NCBI GenBank assembly: GCA_009617715.1 | Contig: VTFK01000175.1 | Coordinates: 248,001-312,000 of the forward strand | DNA length: 64,000 bases | Source of the DNA: Plectrocnemia conspersa | Taxonomy: Eukaryota; Arthropoda; Insecta; Trichoptera; Polycentropodidae | Reading direction: 5' to 3' | The notes under the pieces: generated by a model | Seen by the model: the letters and a program-made list of their open reading frames with translations, nothing else | Told to the model about the DNA's origin: nothing | Databases searched by the model: none | Part shown: piece by piece, positions 47,901 to 61,986 of the stretch | Layout: each line of letters begins with the position of its first letter | Position numbering within the stretch: the first letter of the stretch is position 1 | Position numbers and translations under genes: made by a program

Positions 47901-50900
47901 TACCGATTATTCCAGCAATGAGTCCCATGCATGGAATAATTATTAACAACGCTAGCATATAAAGATCGCTGTTGGAAAATCGTATATCGGCTTCATGGAA
48001 GTTAAATTCTTCGCTCGGCTCTGAAAAACTGCTCCATCCAATTGAGTTTAAAGCTTGTACATAAAATATGTACTTTTCGCTCAACGTCAAATTGGTGATG
48101 ATCCAATAGTTGACTAAAAAATAGTATTAAAACATTAATAATGATTCAAAGAAATCTGTACAAGAGATGTAGATTTATATATATATTGAATTTCATGTTT
48201 ATTATATATCATTGAATATACTTACACACTTAGCAATCTTTACAATCCGGATGGATGCAAAAATACATATGCAATAACAATAAATTAATAAATAACACAA
48301 CTTATAAATAAATACCTGTTCCGTTATAGAGCATAATCCATCTATTTTTGGGTTTATTATCCAGGCTTTTAAAGTTATACGGCTTACTAATCCCAGATAA
48401 TATTTCGCTGATATTTAGTGAAGCGTCAGATTTTTTATTCAATTTTTCGTAATTCGAGCGGACATCAGCATATAATCGATATTGTGAAACACTACTTCCG
48501 TGAGCATCTGAATTCTGCCATTCGAGCTGATTAATACTAGAAGACACCTGTTTAACGACAGGTTTACCCGGCGCTGATGGACGATCCACTGTAATAATTA
48601 CAAATTAATTACAACATTAATAAACGAGAGATATAATTGAAATTTTGAATAAAACTGTACCTAGAGTTTCAAAAACGAAGGGCATATCAGTGGGCCAAGT
48701 GTACGGAACTGAATTTTCAACATACGATATGCTCAATCTGAATTTGTACTGAGTTTTTGGAAGTAATTTTTGTACTATGTAACTGATGCTTCCATCTGGC
48801 TTCTCGGAGCCATTGTTTTCAATCTTCCGCCAGTTTTTCGATCTTATTTCGGTGTATTCGATAGAATGGCTGTAAATTTTATTATTGCATAAGAAAAAAA
48901 TTCAATAATTTTAATGTTTAGATTGTACATTACAGGTGAAGATTTTTGACACAATGATAATAAACTCTATATGCTTATAGAATTATATTTTAAGTATTTA
49001 TTTTTTAGATAACATCAATTGCTATTTAACATTACTTAACACGTTGAGTGCGTCAAACACGGCTCCCGTGTCCATACAAACATTATAGCCACGCGTTGAA
49101 CACGAGAGCCATGTTTAAATAAATTATATGTTGTATGTGATTCAAAATTCTTTAGCATTGCTAGTATTGCTTACATTTTTTAATCTCAGTGAGTTAAAAT
49201 ACTTCAGTATTTTATGTAAAACTCGACAAAAAATTAAAATGTCTAGCATGTAAGCTGGCCTTTAGTGCCCTTGATATTAAACAATACTTGCCCACACATG
49301 CTTAAGTTGCCGGAAATGAGTCGGACATAAATCAAATTATTCTATAATTTTTTGCAGCTTTTTTATGTGCTTATAATTTGCAAAATTCGTCAGCCCCTCA
49401 TAAATGTCTCGATAATTTGTACGCAATGAACGTGTTAATTGTATTCCTGACAAATGGTCTTATAATAATAGATAATCTACATTTAACCATAATGATAAAA
49501 ATGGACATATCTCTTAAAGATGTACTACTTTCTTAATAATATTAAAATTACTCACTCATAAATCTTGGGCTTTTCATAAGGCCTCCATGATACGTGCAGC
49601 ATATAAGCGTCGGTGGACGTGAGAGTAATATTATTCGGTTCTGGATACGTTTCAATGGATACTGTCTCACTGTCAGTATAGATATCGCTATTGTTGGAAT
49701 GTGTACGCACCCACACTAGATAACTTTGAGCCGGCATCAATTTAAACAGATTGGCCTGCGTTACATTTAGATGTGGAGATTTAGTTTTGGGGAAGAACGT
49801 ATTGTGTTCTAAAATGCGTAATTGCAATTAAAATATACCACATTTTGATAAATATAATATAAAAAATAATCACCTTTGACTCCTTGATTGGTTGCGAAGG
49901 CACCTTCAGTTCGCCAGTGAACTTCATACCATGTATCGTTATCTTTAGACGAATCATCGCTTGATTTTATTGGAGTAGTCCATTTTACGATAGCTCTATT
50001 TGGTGAAACTACTAAAGCTTTGACATTTATCGCTGCCATCGGAGCTGAAATGTAATATACGGTGTAATGTATGATCTTTAATGGTTCATTTAATATTTTT
50101 TAATATATGTTACAAAATATTACCTCCAGCGGATGTCTTTAATATAACCGGCTGTCCTAAAACTGGAGCAATATTTCTAATGTTTCCATAATAATTACTG
50201 ACACTCAATGTAAAAATGTATTCAGAAAACGGTCTCAATCCATTCAAATGCAAAGTTCTGTCAAACGTTTTAATAACCGTGCAAATAGTTGCATTACAGA
50301 AATTTTGCTCAAAATCCGCGTAAGGCTGATAGTATATTGTATAAAACGGAGTCGCCATATTTACACTCCTACATTCATCGTATTTTACAGGTTCTGGCAA
50401 CTCTAGAGTGATACTGTTGAATGAGCGATTCACCATCAATACTTGAAGAGCAGTTTGTTTGGGAGATAGGCACATCTTCATCGGATATGGTTGAATCTTA
50501 TTCCCGATAGCTACGATCTTGTGACCTGTCGATATGTCCACCGTATGTATGTTGTTCGTTCTTTGGAAGCTCTTTAATGAGTAATGCAATTGCTTCTGCG
50601 AAGTGTTTGACCAGTAGATAAATTTGCTGTCCAGTGTCATCAATTGTGGAGGAAGAGCTAAAATATTATTGATATTGATTCAAAAATCTGTTTTCAAGAA
50701 ATGCTCCACTCTACTGTATATAAAGAAATATATTAACATACCTTTATTATAGAAGTTAGATGCGTTTATTACTATCTTGCAGTGACAACCTTCTATATCA
50801 GAAACAACTATGTGCTTCAACCATGCATCGACCCAAAACACTTTATTGTCCCTTTCGGTGAGATCTAATACGAAACTTTTATCGACCGATGGATTTTCTG

Positions 50901-53900
50901 GACAGTTGCAATTCCTTTTACTAAGATGATTGATCGTTTTATTGTTCGGATAGCCTTTGAAGAATGGTCCGACTCTAGAACCGTCAATGTTAGCCATCAT
51001 CAGCTTTCCTAAATTATGTTGATTCATTTCGATCCAATAGAGAGATCTAAAATAATATAATTGAACTTATGATAACAATTATATATGTATACATTTAAAA
51101 AAAAAAAATTACTTTGATATCGGCGACACTTGCAATTTCTGTACTCTAACGCTTCTCTGCAATACTTGCTTTATTTTCAAAGAACGATCGTATTCGTAAA
51201 CGTTCAAGTCTAGTTCGTATATCGTGCATCCGTATTGTTCGGGTGAATTTTCCATTTGAGACCAATACAAGAGTCTACTGACCCAATCCACTGTGATACT
51301 CACACCCGTTCCATTAATAAACATTATCTATAACAAATTACATATAATTAAAATTGAATATATTAATAAAAAAATATCAAAAAAGCATACTTTTGTATAA
51401 CCGGTTTCGTTCAGTTGTGATCTAAATATCTCTTGTATATCGTTCATCCAATACACGACTTCTTCTCTCAGGTTAGCGGCGAAATCAATTGGTTTTCCTC
51501 TGCTCATCGATATTGTATATATATGACTGTGACCGAGATCAAGATCAACGACTTTGATTGAATCGTGATAAGCGATGGCGAGTCTAGGAATTAATGTTTC
51601 CGTATCGGTTAACGCTGAAACTTTATCTGTTGCGTTGCTATATCCGGCATCATTAAAAGCTCGAACCTAATAAAAATAAAAATATTATTAAACGAACTAA
51701 TAAGAGCATAGGTAAAATTTAAACTTACTTGAAAGAAATACGTAACGTTTTTCAATACGTTCTTAGCTATGTATTCGTATTGTTGCGGTGGAACTAATTC
51801 ATCATTAAATACACCGCGAATTATTCCATCTTCTTCAAACCAACAATCGACTTTGTACCCTCGGATTATACCGTTGGCGTGTATCGGCTTATCCCATCTA
51901 AAGACAGCTCTGACTTCGTATTCAAACCTGAGACTGAATAGAAAAAATCTAAAAATATATTTTTTCTACGGCTAGTATTTCTTATTAAGTAAAAGGCATA
52001 CCTTATCGAATCATTTTGATGAAGTATAAAAACTCGCGGTTTCACTGGCCGACTTGGATAAGCTTGTGGAGATTGTAAACTAGCTCGGACGATAGAAGCA
52101 GCTCCCCAATACGTATACGGTTTCACCAAAACGTCTACAATGCTAAATGGCGGTATTTCTCCCTTTGAATAGCTAACGTATCCTTCAGTCGTTATGTACT
52201 ACAAAATAAATTAATAGCAATCAATCTCATTATTTATTGTTCTACAATTTTTTTATTTAGAAACAATATATGTTTATCAACCCTTTAATTGACTATCGTT
52301 TCGGTACTCATATATAAATATTATATCATATAATAAAAATACATATGTTAGGAAACAATGTTATTTGCTCCTGAAGCATATTAAAAAGTTTTGATTATTT
52401 TTTCAATGATGACATGGAATCAAAAACTTTCTTGGCAATTTTTCCAAAGTGGCAAAAGCTGATATATTGGGTTTCGGCAATCAAAGAGTTAAATACACTT
52501 TTTAGCTACACAGCAATAATTAAACTGTTATTTTTTCATAAAATCTATTTAATTTTCGACAAAATTTCTCATTTTTAAAATTTATAAAAAAATATAAAAT
52601 AAAATAATTTTAATCGAATTTTTAGGATACGCAATGGATACATTTTATATATTGGTAATTGAAAGCCGAGTTTATGGCTATTATATTTTTAAGAAAAAAA
52701 ACTGAAATTGTCGAAAAAAGACTACAGAAAAAATTACTCTGTATTTTCTATAAAATAATGATATTTGTGATTATAGTGTAAATGAATTTTAGTAAGAATG
52801 TATAGTTTTCTTGCTATAGTTTTATCAGTTTATTTATAATCTAGAACCCCAAAAATATTTATAAATTAATTAAGTTTATACTAAGTATCATAGTCTATCG
52901 TTATTAATTATAAAAATGTAATTGAAATATTTTTTTTTGTATTTTCTGATTCTAGATCTAGATTGAAAAAATTGGACAATATCTAAAAAAATGGATTTTT
53001 CAGAAAAAATTAATGATAGTTAAAATTAGCGTTTAATTATAAATATTTTATATTCAAAAATTGTTTTTCTTTAATGTGAGTTTAAACTTAAAATATGTAA
53101 AAATGCATTGATAATAGATCTATATGTAAGAACATACTGTTTGATTTTATAAAATACAACAATATTGTTTTAACGCATTATACATTTCATGGTTAATAAT
53201 TATAGAGAAAAATCCAATATAACTTTTATGTATATTCCTTTGAGTTCAATACTTTAATATATGTATATATAGTATGAATATGCATACCTCAACGTGCGAT
53301 TTGTTGTTGTAAAATATTTTAACTTCATAAAACACTTGACCGTGATTGACATGAGTGACTAAATCCCAAGAAACGTTGAACGAATTCCATTTTCCGGATA
53401 CCCTCACCGAAGTGTTGCTCACAGGTTCCGGTATGACGATCAACGATTCATGATCGGCTGTTTTAAAATATCATTTGAATTAAACGAAAAAAATATACAT
53501 ACATATATTAAATGCCGCATAAATCGTGTCATTCAATAGAATTACTTGTTCCTCGACTATTCTATATATATGTTGCAGTGGATGCATATTACCGTGTAAG
53601 TTATATTTTCACTGGCATTTTAGTAAAATCATATCCGAATAAATTTTCACCGAAGGTGCTAATAAAATTATATGCTGCTCTAAAATCTGTATGAAACTCA
53701 GTTTAAGTTGCGAATTGTTCATTTGCTGTTCAAACCCAAACCTAACCTAAATGAATTAACCAAACCTAACTTGACCTAATGAAAGTTCTAAAACTATAGG
53801 TTTAATTTGTTTTAAATAGTATAGTCGAACAATGTGACATCACGATTCTGTGAATCTCTTATCATATGGAAATACATATACCAGATCATCCGTTTGTGAA

Positions 53901-56900
53901 GAAAAAGTTTTACTGGTACTGAGCAGTAAAATTCTAAATCAATTTTTTGATATATTTTAACTGAGTTAATGAAATTATATTTATACTAGTAAATATATAA
54001 CTCCACTGCAACATTATACAAATGACTAGACTTTAACTACAATTTAAAACATATATTATTACGAGGTATAAACTGAAGATTTGGATCCACGACGGCGATC
54101 ATGTTAACGTAAGCTTTAGTAGAGCTGTTCAAATTGGCTTTATTATGACCCATAACATCCGATATCACTGCGTGCGAATCGTCTTGCAGCCAAATGAGAC
54201 GATCGCTGAAATAGCATAAAGGACCCATTGTTGCCGTGTTGGACAATGAAGATACGAGCGTTCCAGATATCTGCACAATAAAGAACAAATTAGATGCAAC
54301 ACTACACACGTTAAAACCAAATTGCAATTCAATTACGTCTATTTCGGGCGTTAAAACATCGGCTGTCGGAGCTTTGTAAAGATTCGAACCTTCATAGCCA
54401 TGAACGATCCAATACAGCAATTTTCCTTGTAAGTCCACAGTCAAACCCATAACTAGAACATAAACGATATATTAGATTATTTATATAAAAATATGCAAAA
54501 TATTTTTTGTATAAATATATTACCTTGCTTCCTAAATAATTGCGCCGGATAATAAACGATCTTATGTTCGCTATTCAAACGAGAGCATTCAATGGCATGA
54601 CCAGTATTCCAATATATAAATCCATTCAACGAGTCAATTTTCAATTCTTTACCGACAGTCACAATCGGAACATTCTCGCGATTTCCACCGTTGAGATTTC
54701 CACGTGTGATCTATTCACATAAATATTTATTTAATGTATACATATAGGATATACTTAACGTTTTCAAGCATAAGACTTACTAATTGCTGCTTAGGACTCG
54801 ACCAATACAGTCTTTTTCCGATCCAATCCACTGCTAGGCTTCCGACATTATCCATATCGTGCATCAAACCCCTAGTTTTAGTAGTCATGTTATACCACAT
54901 CACATTCGAAGTATTTGTGACCAAATAGAGCTGATCTTTATACCACGATATATCAGTTATATGCGTGCTTCCAAGATGAGATTTATGGATCAACGTTTGG
55001 ATGTTATCTCCCGTCATATCAGATTTTAATAGGCCTTCTTTTGCGGACCAAAGCATCGAACTTGAAAAACCGCTCTCAGAGAGCGATAAAGTTTTGGCGG
55101 TGAATTCAGAAGACCAAGGACCTTAAAATAAACGATTTAATTTAAAATCTAATCTTATGATAAATATAATATTATATTAAGTACACACCGACTCCCGATG
55201 AAGTAACGGCTGCGGCTTTTATAACATAAACTGTATTTTCTTTAAGACCTTTCGCTATATATGATGTGCTTCCGATCCTATGAAATAATTACATATATAA
55301 TATATAAAATGAAAAGAAAATATTTAGATGAAAAATAACAGATAATTTAGTTTATTAAAAATACTACCTATATACAGTTGAGTTATTATCGCTGTTCGTT
55401 ATCTGTAAATCATAATCCCACTGTTGCCAAGCTCCATTGCCTTGATGCCCTAAGAGATGGGGCGGATGCCACGTTATTTTTGCATGGTTCGTACCCATCA
55501 CACTTTGGAGTCCAACAGGAGGATTCACGGCAACTGGTATCGGTTGACACGATCGTATAAATACTAGAATCTAAAAATATAGACTTATTATCAGGCTTTG
55601 TCCATCTAAAGTAATGTGAAAATGCAATTACATTATTAAATCTATTTATAGATAAATCTGGATTATATTCATTGTGGTAGTAAGTATCCATCGATTTGTG
55701 GTACTCTTCTATAATCAACTTCGGTCCATTTATCCAATAAAATAATCCGTTCGCAAAAGATAGTGATTTAATATATTTGAACATTGGATGCTGAGTGTTA
55801 TTTCTGAAGTTCACTACTTCACGACTGCAATATAAATATATTTATAGCTTCATATGAAGCGTTTTATATATTATTATGATGATCCTTACCCATCTAACGA
55901 CACTGAGAGTAGAGTATTATTTTCTAGAGGTACGTATATGCGGAAATTTGTATGATCCACTGTGAACGATCCCAAATTGGTCTCCTTTAGAATTTGATTC
56001 GGCGTAACTTCATGCTTGACACCGTTTGATATGTGAGCGAGATCTAGGCGGTACAATCCTCCACTTACAATACCTCTCTGTACCCAAAATAAATACCTGA
56101 AATTAAATGAATATTTTAGATTACCCATTAAAAATCTAATGAAAATTGCAACTTACCCATTATAAGAATCGACTTCGATATGTAAAGGCTTCGTATGGAA
56201 TCCAGCAAAGGCAATCGTCTGCGATTTACCATCAAAGTCACATCTGACAATTTGCCAACGGGTGAAAGAGTTTTCGTTTTCATGGTTCACCTCGCCTAAT
56301 ATATAGAGATGCTCGTTCAACCAATCCACGGATAGGTCTAAAGGCGCATATGAAATCATCGCAGGAGTCAATATGGTCGTCGGTCGAGATATTTGAGATG
56401 CTTTGGTGGATGGATTTAGAGATATTTTGTAAACGGAACCGCTAGAATCGGACACGAAAAGCAGCTCCTTGCCGATATGCAACCCGACACCTGAAGAGTT
56501 AAAATGTATATGTACCTCTAAACTTCATACCTTTTAAATAAATTATTACTAATGCAAACCTTTAATAGTATCATTGGTCTTGTATATTTCAATAGGTTCG
56601 GTGGTCATATCAGGATTTTGCCAAAGTATTTTATGTTCACCGTTAAGGATAAGTATGGGTTGTTGATTTGCCACAGCTATAATGAAAAAAAATTTGGATA
56701 TATATGATAAATTGAACATAAGAATAAAAATCTTTTAAAAAAATCTTTAAATCGATGTTGAAATTATTTAAGATTAAATTGTATACGTCCATTTTATTTA
56801 ATCAATCTGAGTAATGATAAGAATATCGCACGTATATCCGTATTGTGCTTTAGAGCTAATAGTAGGGGCATAAACCCAAACTTGCCATTTTCTCAATTAT

Positions 56901-59900
56901 GAATAATGATGAAATGGATAACTCTCGAACTGACTGTGTTAACGCAAATAGAATATAGTTGATAAATTTGTATATTTTTTACTACAAAGTTCCATTTGTA
57001 AATTTAGGGCCGACCGGAGGATATTCAGCGCTCCAGGCAAAAACTAAAATTTGCACTCCACCTCTCCCCGTTTTCATTGACACTTGCGACACAAAAAAAT
57101 AAAAAAACGGATTACATATAAAAAAACATTACAAATTTCTCCTGTTATTAAATTTTGCTACAATTTTGGGAATTTCGCAATGAAATTAAAATGATTTTAG
57201 AAATGAAAGGTAAGTCAGTAAAACAACTTAAAGATACAAACTGAGAATTTGGCCTTCGTTACAAATATAACGCAGCACTTAAGTGATATAAATTTAAAAC
57301 TTCAGGGTCGAAATGAAGTTGTCACTTTATGTGAGACTACATAGAAGCATTTAAATTAAAACTTGGTATTTAGAAAAATCAACTACAAAATTGTAATTAA
57401 ATTAATTTTCATAAATGCACAAAAAATATCAAGAATGAATCAAAAAAATATCAGTTGTGATTTTAGAAAAATGTTTAAAATATTTAATAGTTATTATTTA
57501 AATTTAAAACCCGATTTAAAGGGGTTGAAAAATCGGTAAAATTTATTTTTAATATTTAGTACTCCATTTTTTTCAACGCTAAAAAGGCAAAAAGTAACCT
57601 TTTAATGGATTTAATAAAAATTCAGTGCGACTTGGTGCTAAAAAAATAATGAAGTTGGTTTCTTGATTTTTAATTGCCAGAACGTTTTATTAAATCGCGT
57701 ATATTTGCAAAATGTAGTAGTACATACCTCCTTTGATGAGATAATTATTGGCAAAATGTAGTAAGTAGTACATACCTCCTTTGTGAACAATTATTTTTTC
57801 TTTTAAATACTAATAAGACTTCACACAAGATCGAGGTTAACAGATGAGCATTGAAAATCAGAACTGAAGACAACATTATCTAAACAATTTAAACCCGATA
57901 TTATTGAAATAATTTCTGGCAAAATATACAAAGCTTCGAGCAAAAAATATAATTCTTTTAACACATTTATCTGATTTAAAATTTTGATATAAAGTAAAAT
58001 ATTAATTTTTATTAATTATATTTTTAATTTATGTAAATTTATTAAAAAACTTAAAAAAAAAAAACTCCTACTTTTAATAAGGTGAAATACATTTTTCGCT
58101 CAGTACAATTTTTGCAGGATTTCGTCTGCAGTCCGCAGACCCTCTGATCTACACAAAGATATTCTTTTAGTTCTTTAGATGAGTAGTACTGTAAAAAACT
58201 AGTACCCATTTAATGGTATAACAATTATCTATTTAAAATGTTGTTTTCTCGCCTTTAAGCTTGCAAAGGTATTTTTAATCTCCGATAAATCTAATTTATG
58301 GACTGTTCATTTTCTATTGATAAAATCGCTAAATAATTTAAGCGTTCATTCCATAAAGATGATCGAAGATACGTCTTAATACACTTAAGGTTGCTAAAAC
58401 TACGTTCACTTGAATCAACTGTTACTGGAATAGTTATTAAAATTCTCAATGCTATCCACAGATTAGACAAGACTTTTGCAATTCGTTCATATTTAAAAAA
58501 ATTAAAACCAATGAACTTAACGTTTTAATTTCATCATACAAATCATTGCCATCAGTAGTATATTTATCTGTAAGAATTAATTCTAAATTTTTGCAACACA
58601 CTTTATGATTTTTCCGTGGAAACGCTCCTATTATCTAGCGTTCATATTAATACTTTTATAACAATATTATTACTTACAATAAGTGAGAATTGAATAAAGG
58701 AAGCACATCTAAGCCAAATTTTGACTAATAAGAGCACGCAAAAAACAATTTTCCCTTCTCAGAAGTCAAAAATTAAATCATACCGTCGCTGTTGCCGAGC
58801 GTTTCTAATGTTCCTCACTGTCACTCAGTTCCAAAATAATTCAAACAATGAACACTATATGTGGTTTGGATATTCAATAGAAAAATAAGATCACTCCACC
58901 CATCAAATCAGAAACACTCAATTTTTGTACCACAACATAGACTACCTGGAGTTAATGATTAACGATTAACAACTAGGACACCTGTTCGACAAATAAAAAT
59001 AAAAAACAAAATAAAAGAATAAACATTTATTCATACCGATGGGAAGTGCAGGCGTCGATATCAGAACTGAAGCCCGAGGTCCTTCTCCTTCGCCGTTTCT
59101 CATCGAAACGGACACTTTATAAGTGCTCATGGGCGACAAGCTTTGAAACATATAAAACAAAGTGTTTTCTAAAGCCGGTAAGTCCTAAAACGATATTCAA
59201 TCAGAACACTTCTTCAAATCTTAATATACGTTGCATTATAATACACAATACTTTTATTGCAGAATAGGCGTTGGGTACTTCTTCAGATATCCTCAAAACA
59301 TACGACAGGATAGGGCCATTAGAGAACGGTCCCGGCTCCCAAGATAAAGACACTCGATGAGAATCCACAACAGTGACTCTTAATTTGATCGGAGTGGATG
59401 ACGGAGACCCGTAAGGAAGAGTGCTTATGACTACACTGGGTGCGGATACAATCGGATCGCTATGGCGCTCGGAGAGAATCACGGCTACTCGGAACTAAAA
59501 TTATAATGCATTGGTTATTATTAAGAACATGTTCATAAAAGCTATTGGGCACTTACTCTGTATTTGGTGTACGGCTGCAGATTGTCCACTTTCACTATTA
59601 AATTGTGGCCCCACGTTTGGTTGCGGCAGTATTGCCAAGCTCCCGCTAGTTCTTCGTAGCGCCATTGAACTAAATAACTGGAATTAGAATATTGAGAACC
59701 CTCCCATTCCAAAGATAAAGACGTAGCTGTGAGGGTGTCTGCTACTAATGCCGGAGCTGGAGGAGTTCCGATTTTGGCTGTAAGACAATATTAATCTATT
59801 AAACAATCAGATCCAAGGAGAATACATGAAGTTAGCCGCAAGTGACTAATATAATATAAATCAGTGAATATTAGTACCTTTCAATAGTTGATAATAATTA

Positions 59901-60109
59901 TTTACAGCTCCGTTACAAGAAGCTACACAATATAGTTCCTTTTGTGGTACAACTTCTGTTGTGACATTCTAAAATAGAATTTTGTATAAATAGATAATAT
60001 TTTATTTTAATATACATAAATATACACATAACCAGATGGAGATACTTACACAAACTGTTTTGCAGTTATTTTCTAGTGCGACGTTCCATAAACTGCATCC
60101 GAGCATACA
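44968..60109 (-). CDS. sev: Sevenless/ROS1 receptor tyrosine kinase, 33 visible exons
   Basis: Exons in transcript order (lower bounds): 60050, 59878, 59557, 59252, 59037, 56560, 56157, 55890, 55632, 55368, 55189, 54781, 54524, 54063, 53288, 52002, 51729, 51391, 51113, 50742, 50124, 49874, 49556, 48661, 48316, 47892, 47499, 47238, 46948, 46673, 46440, 45539 and 44968. They total 7509 bp (2502 residues). The order is Cys-rich start (CMLGCSLWN), FN3 repeats, YWTD propellers at about 55632-56676, 54063-55121 and 50742-51666, with FN3 repeats between and after. A membrane helix (LALLIIIPCMGLIAGIIGI) lies at about 47900-47960. The kinase has GSGAFGEVFEG, VAVK, HRDLACRN, DFGLARD and a YKNDYY activation loop. 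Sevenless specifies the R7 photoreceptor in flies through Ras signalling, and ROS1 is the vertebrate counterpart. The C-lobe has WMAVE for WMAPE and DVWAWAV for DVWxFGV. Confidence 0.95.
46117..46293. mobile_element. Palindromic MITE (family B, copy 2), 177 bp, in sev intron
   Basis: Starts TCAGGCGCGTACAGTGATAT and folds on its 3' end, which reads in reverse TCGGGCACCTATAGTGAGAT. Both ends share ACATTCCCTTTCGC with copy 1 at 14962-15115. It sits in an AT dinucleotide run, with TATA on both sides. Confidence 0.85.
49036..49438. mobile_element. piggyBac-type MITE, 403 bp, in sev intron
   Basis: TTAACACGTTGAGTGCGT at the left end and, read in reverse, TTAACACGTTCATTGCGT at the right end. The first 10 bases are identical and TTAA is the insertion target. 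No coding sequence. The interior holds CACGGCTCCCGTG, a near-perfect short palindrome, and its relative further on. Confidence 0.85.
52199..53287. other. sev intron, 1.1 kb, AT-rich
   Basis: No coding sequence. A weak inverted pair (caaccctttaattgac near 52279 and its approximate complement near 52480) may be an old TTAA-type MITE, but the ends are not clean. Confidence 0.4.
53458..54062. repeat. sev intron with dispersed repeat fragment
   Basis: 53660-53800 carries gctgctctaaaat, tatgaaactcagttt, tgttcaaacccaaacctaac and aacctaacttgacctaatga. The same words occur at 11780-11860 and in part at 15520-15590 and 35905-35930. It is the outer part of the family A foldback repeat or a close companion. 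Confidence 0.6.
57003..58600 (-). mobile_element. hAT element fragment with C-terminal transposase domain, in sev intron
   Basis: The low-coordinate end (57005 onward, AGGGCCGACCGG, then GCGCTCCAGGCAAAAACT, then CCACCTCTCCCC) matches the right terminus of the 380-bp hAT element at 19162-19541. On the minus strand, at about 58480-58300, an unbroken stretch of some 70 codons encodes the hAT dimerisation domain, including SSERSFSNLKCIKTYLRSSL and YLAILSIENEQS, ending in a stop. The 5' part of the element is missing and the sequence passes into a foldback repeat at 58610. Confidence 0.8.
58610..58830. repeat. Foldback-family fragment (family A, copy 3)
   Basis: Has CGTGGAAACGCTCCTATTAT, then tagcgttcatattaatactt, ttacaataagtgagaattga, gccaaattttgactaataag and cttctcagaagtcaaaaatt. 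These occur in the same order in copies 1 and 2. Only one arm is clearly present. Confidence 0.75.
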
Positions 60110-61986
60110 CTAAGAAGAAATAAAATAAAATTATTAGTTTTTTATACAAAACTGAACCTATTATTACAAACATAGAATCAAAAGCAGTCATGAAACCATA
60201 AATAATAAACATTTCTGATATTGATTCTAGACATCAAAAAATAAAATAAATTTGTAGAACATGAGTTTACTTATTAAATGCTCATTCTAATTAAACATAA
60301 ATATAGAAAATTAAGGGGGAAAAGATGTGTGAAGAAATTAACATTATAACAATAATATCATTAATCTCAATAAGCTAAAATGTATTAGTGTCTGAATGAC
60401 TTGCATTACATTAATTGTAATATGAATAATTATATCTGACTGAAAAAAAATGGTTGGTGCAGAATGCAGAGTGAAATCTACATCTAAATGTTTTTCCAAT
60501 GAAAATAGTAAGCTATTACAATATTTGAACTAAGAAAAAATTCATCTAATTAACGCCAGTTGATGATATCTTATAATTCACTAAACTGGATAATCACTTA
60601 AAGTACTATTTTAATCAAATTAATAAAGATTTAAAAATCTTTCTTGTATAATACATCATTTTTAGTTGATGCTTTATTTTTATATTCTATACTGAATTTA
60701 AAAATATGGCATTTAAATAAAAATAATATATTTCTTCGAAATATAGACTAAGATTCAATTTTAGCTTTTGCAAATAAAGTCTCATTTTTATGATTTCGTT
60801 ACTATTTATAATATGTAGATGATTTAACCCATTAAACGCCAGCGACTAATTAGTGAGTCACGTGTTATTTCTCTTCACGCGTCAGTATCTTTCTGAGAAT
60901 AAATATTAAACACTTGATTTACTGATAAATGATGTTAGTACAATAATCTTTACGAATTAAAAAATAATTTGTGAATAATTAATTAATTTGTTTTAAAAAA
61001 ATAATCAACAAGTGACTCACCGGCGAGTTTAAGTGGTTAAAAATATATTTTTTTAAGTCAAACAATTTTTATATTAAAAAATAACATTTTAAATTGCACA
61101 TTAACTAAAAATATAAACTTGTTAATTTAAACTCAGATACATAAAAACAATTAATCAGGCCAGAGCCACTGGTTGCTATGTCGCTTATTTTTTTCAAAAC
61201 AAGTCAAGTAAAGATATTTTCATTTTAAGACATGCCTAAAACTAAAATTCATATAATATAATTATACATATAAATATTAGATGAATTTAATATATGGGGC
61301 AAAAACATGTTTACTCACACTAGTCGATGAGTATCCAATATACTAACGCATTACACAAAAATGGTTAGCGTAAGTTTCCAAAAAACCGTCCGAAAAAAAA
61401 GAATCGATTTTCGTTTTTTTTATAAAGCAAAAACCGGTTAAGCGGTTTTAACCTTTGCCTAAAACATGTTTTAAATTTTTATTTAAAAAAATATATATGT
61501 AAATATTTGTTTAAAATTATGCAAAAAGTACCAGAACTAGATGAAAAAATGCAAGAAAAAAGTATTTATTTTATATACAAAGTAAATTATAAATTATAAA
61601 AAATTTAAAATATTTTAAATAAATTATAATGGACAAAACCATATTTTTTGACCAGAAATATACAAATGGATTATTATTTTATACATACTTCAAAAAATAC
61701 CACGAACAATTAAACGACATACCAGATAAAGATCAAATGTATCATGATGCATGGAATTTTCGCACAAAAAATAATTACAACGCTTAAAACACGTTTGCTC
61801 GCAGTTGACGTTGTTCAATTGTTAATAAGGAATTGTAAAGTTTTTTGAGATTTACAGTATGCTATTGGTATATGTATACAAATAATTAAAAGTATAGTGA
61901 AATAGCTCTAAAGATCTTTTTACTAATTAGTACTCATCTGACTAATTACTTGCTGCTAAATCACTTGCCATCGACTACTAAATTAC
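60110..61986. other. First sev intron (if the 61987 exon is used), AT-rich
   Basis: No coding sequence apart from the TTAA-flanked MITE listed separately. Very AT-rich from 61060 to 61980. Confidence 0.5.
60824..61040. mobile_element. piggyBac-type MITE, 217 bp, in sev intron
   Basis: Left end TTAACCCATTAAACGCCAGC and, read in reverse, right end TTAACCACTTAAACTCGCCG, each starting with the TTAA target. A second inverted word pair, GTGAGTCAC, lies inside both ends. No coding sequence. Its termini resemble, but do not match, those of the 1458-bp piggyBac element at 36245. Confidence 0.88.

Noticed and set aside
52279..52500. Weak inverted pair as a further TTAA-type MITE
   Set aside because: Arms have many mismatches and TTAA is not present at both edges.
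53735..53790. CCTAA-like words (aacctaacctaa) considered as telomeric repeat
   Set aside because: Only a few imperfect copies inside a dispersed repeat and an intron, so not a telomere or a clear interstitial array.
55410..55600. Apparent frameshift in sevenless near 55560
   Set aside because: A 61-bp GT-AG intron explains the change of frame and restores conserved residues, so no mutation is needed.
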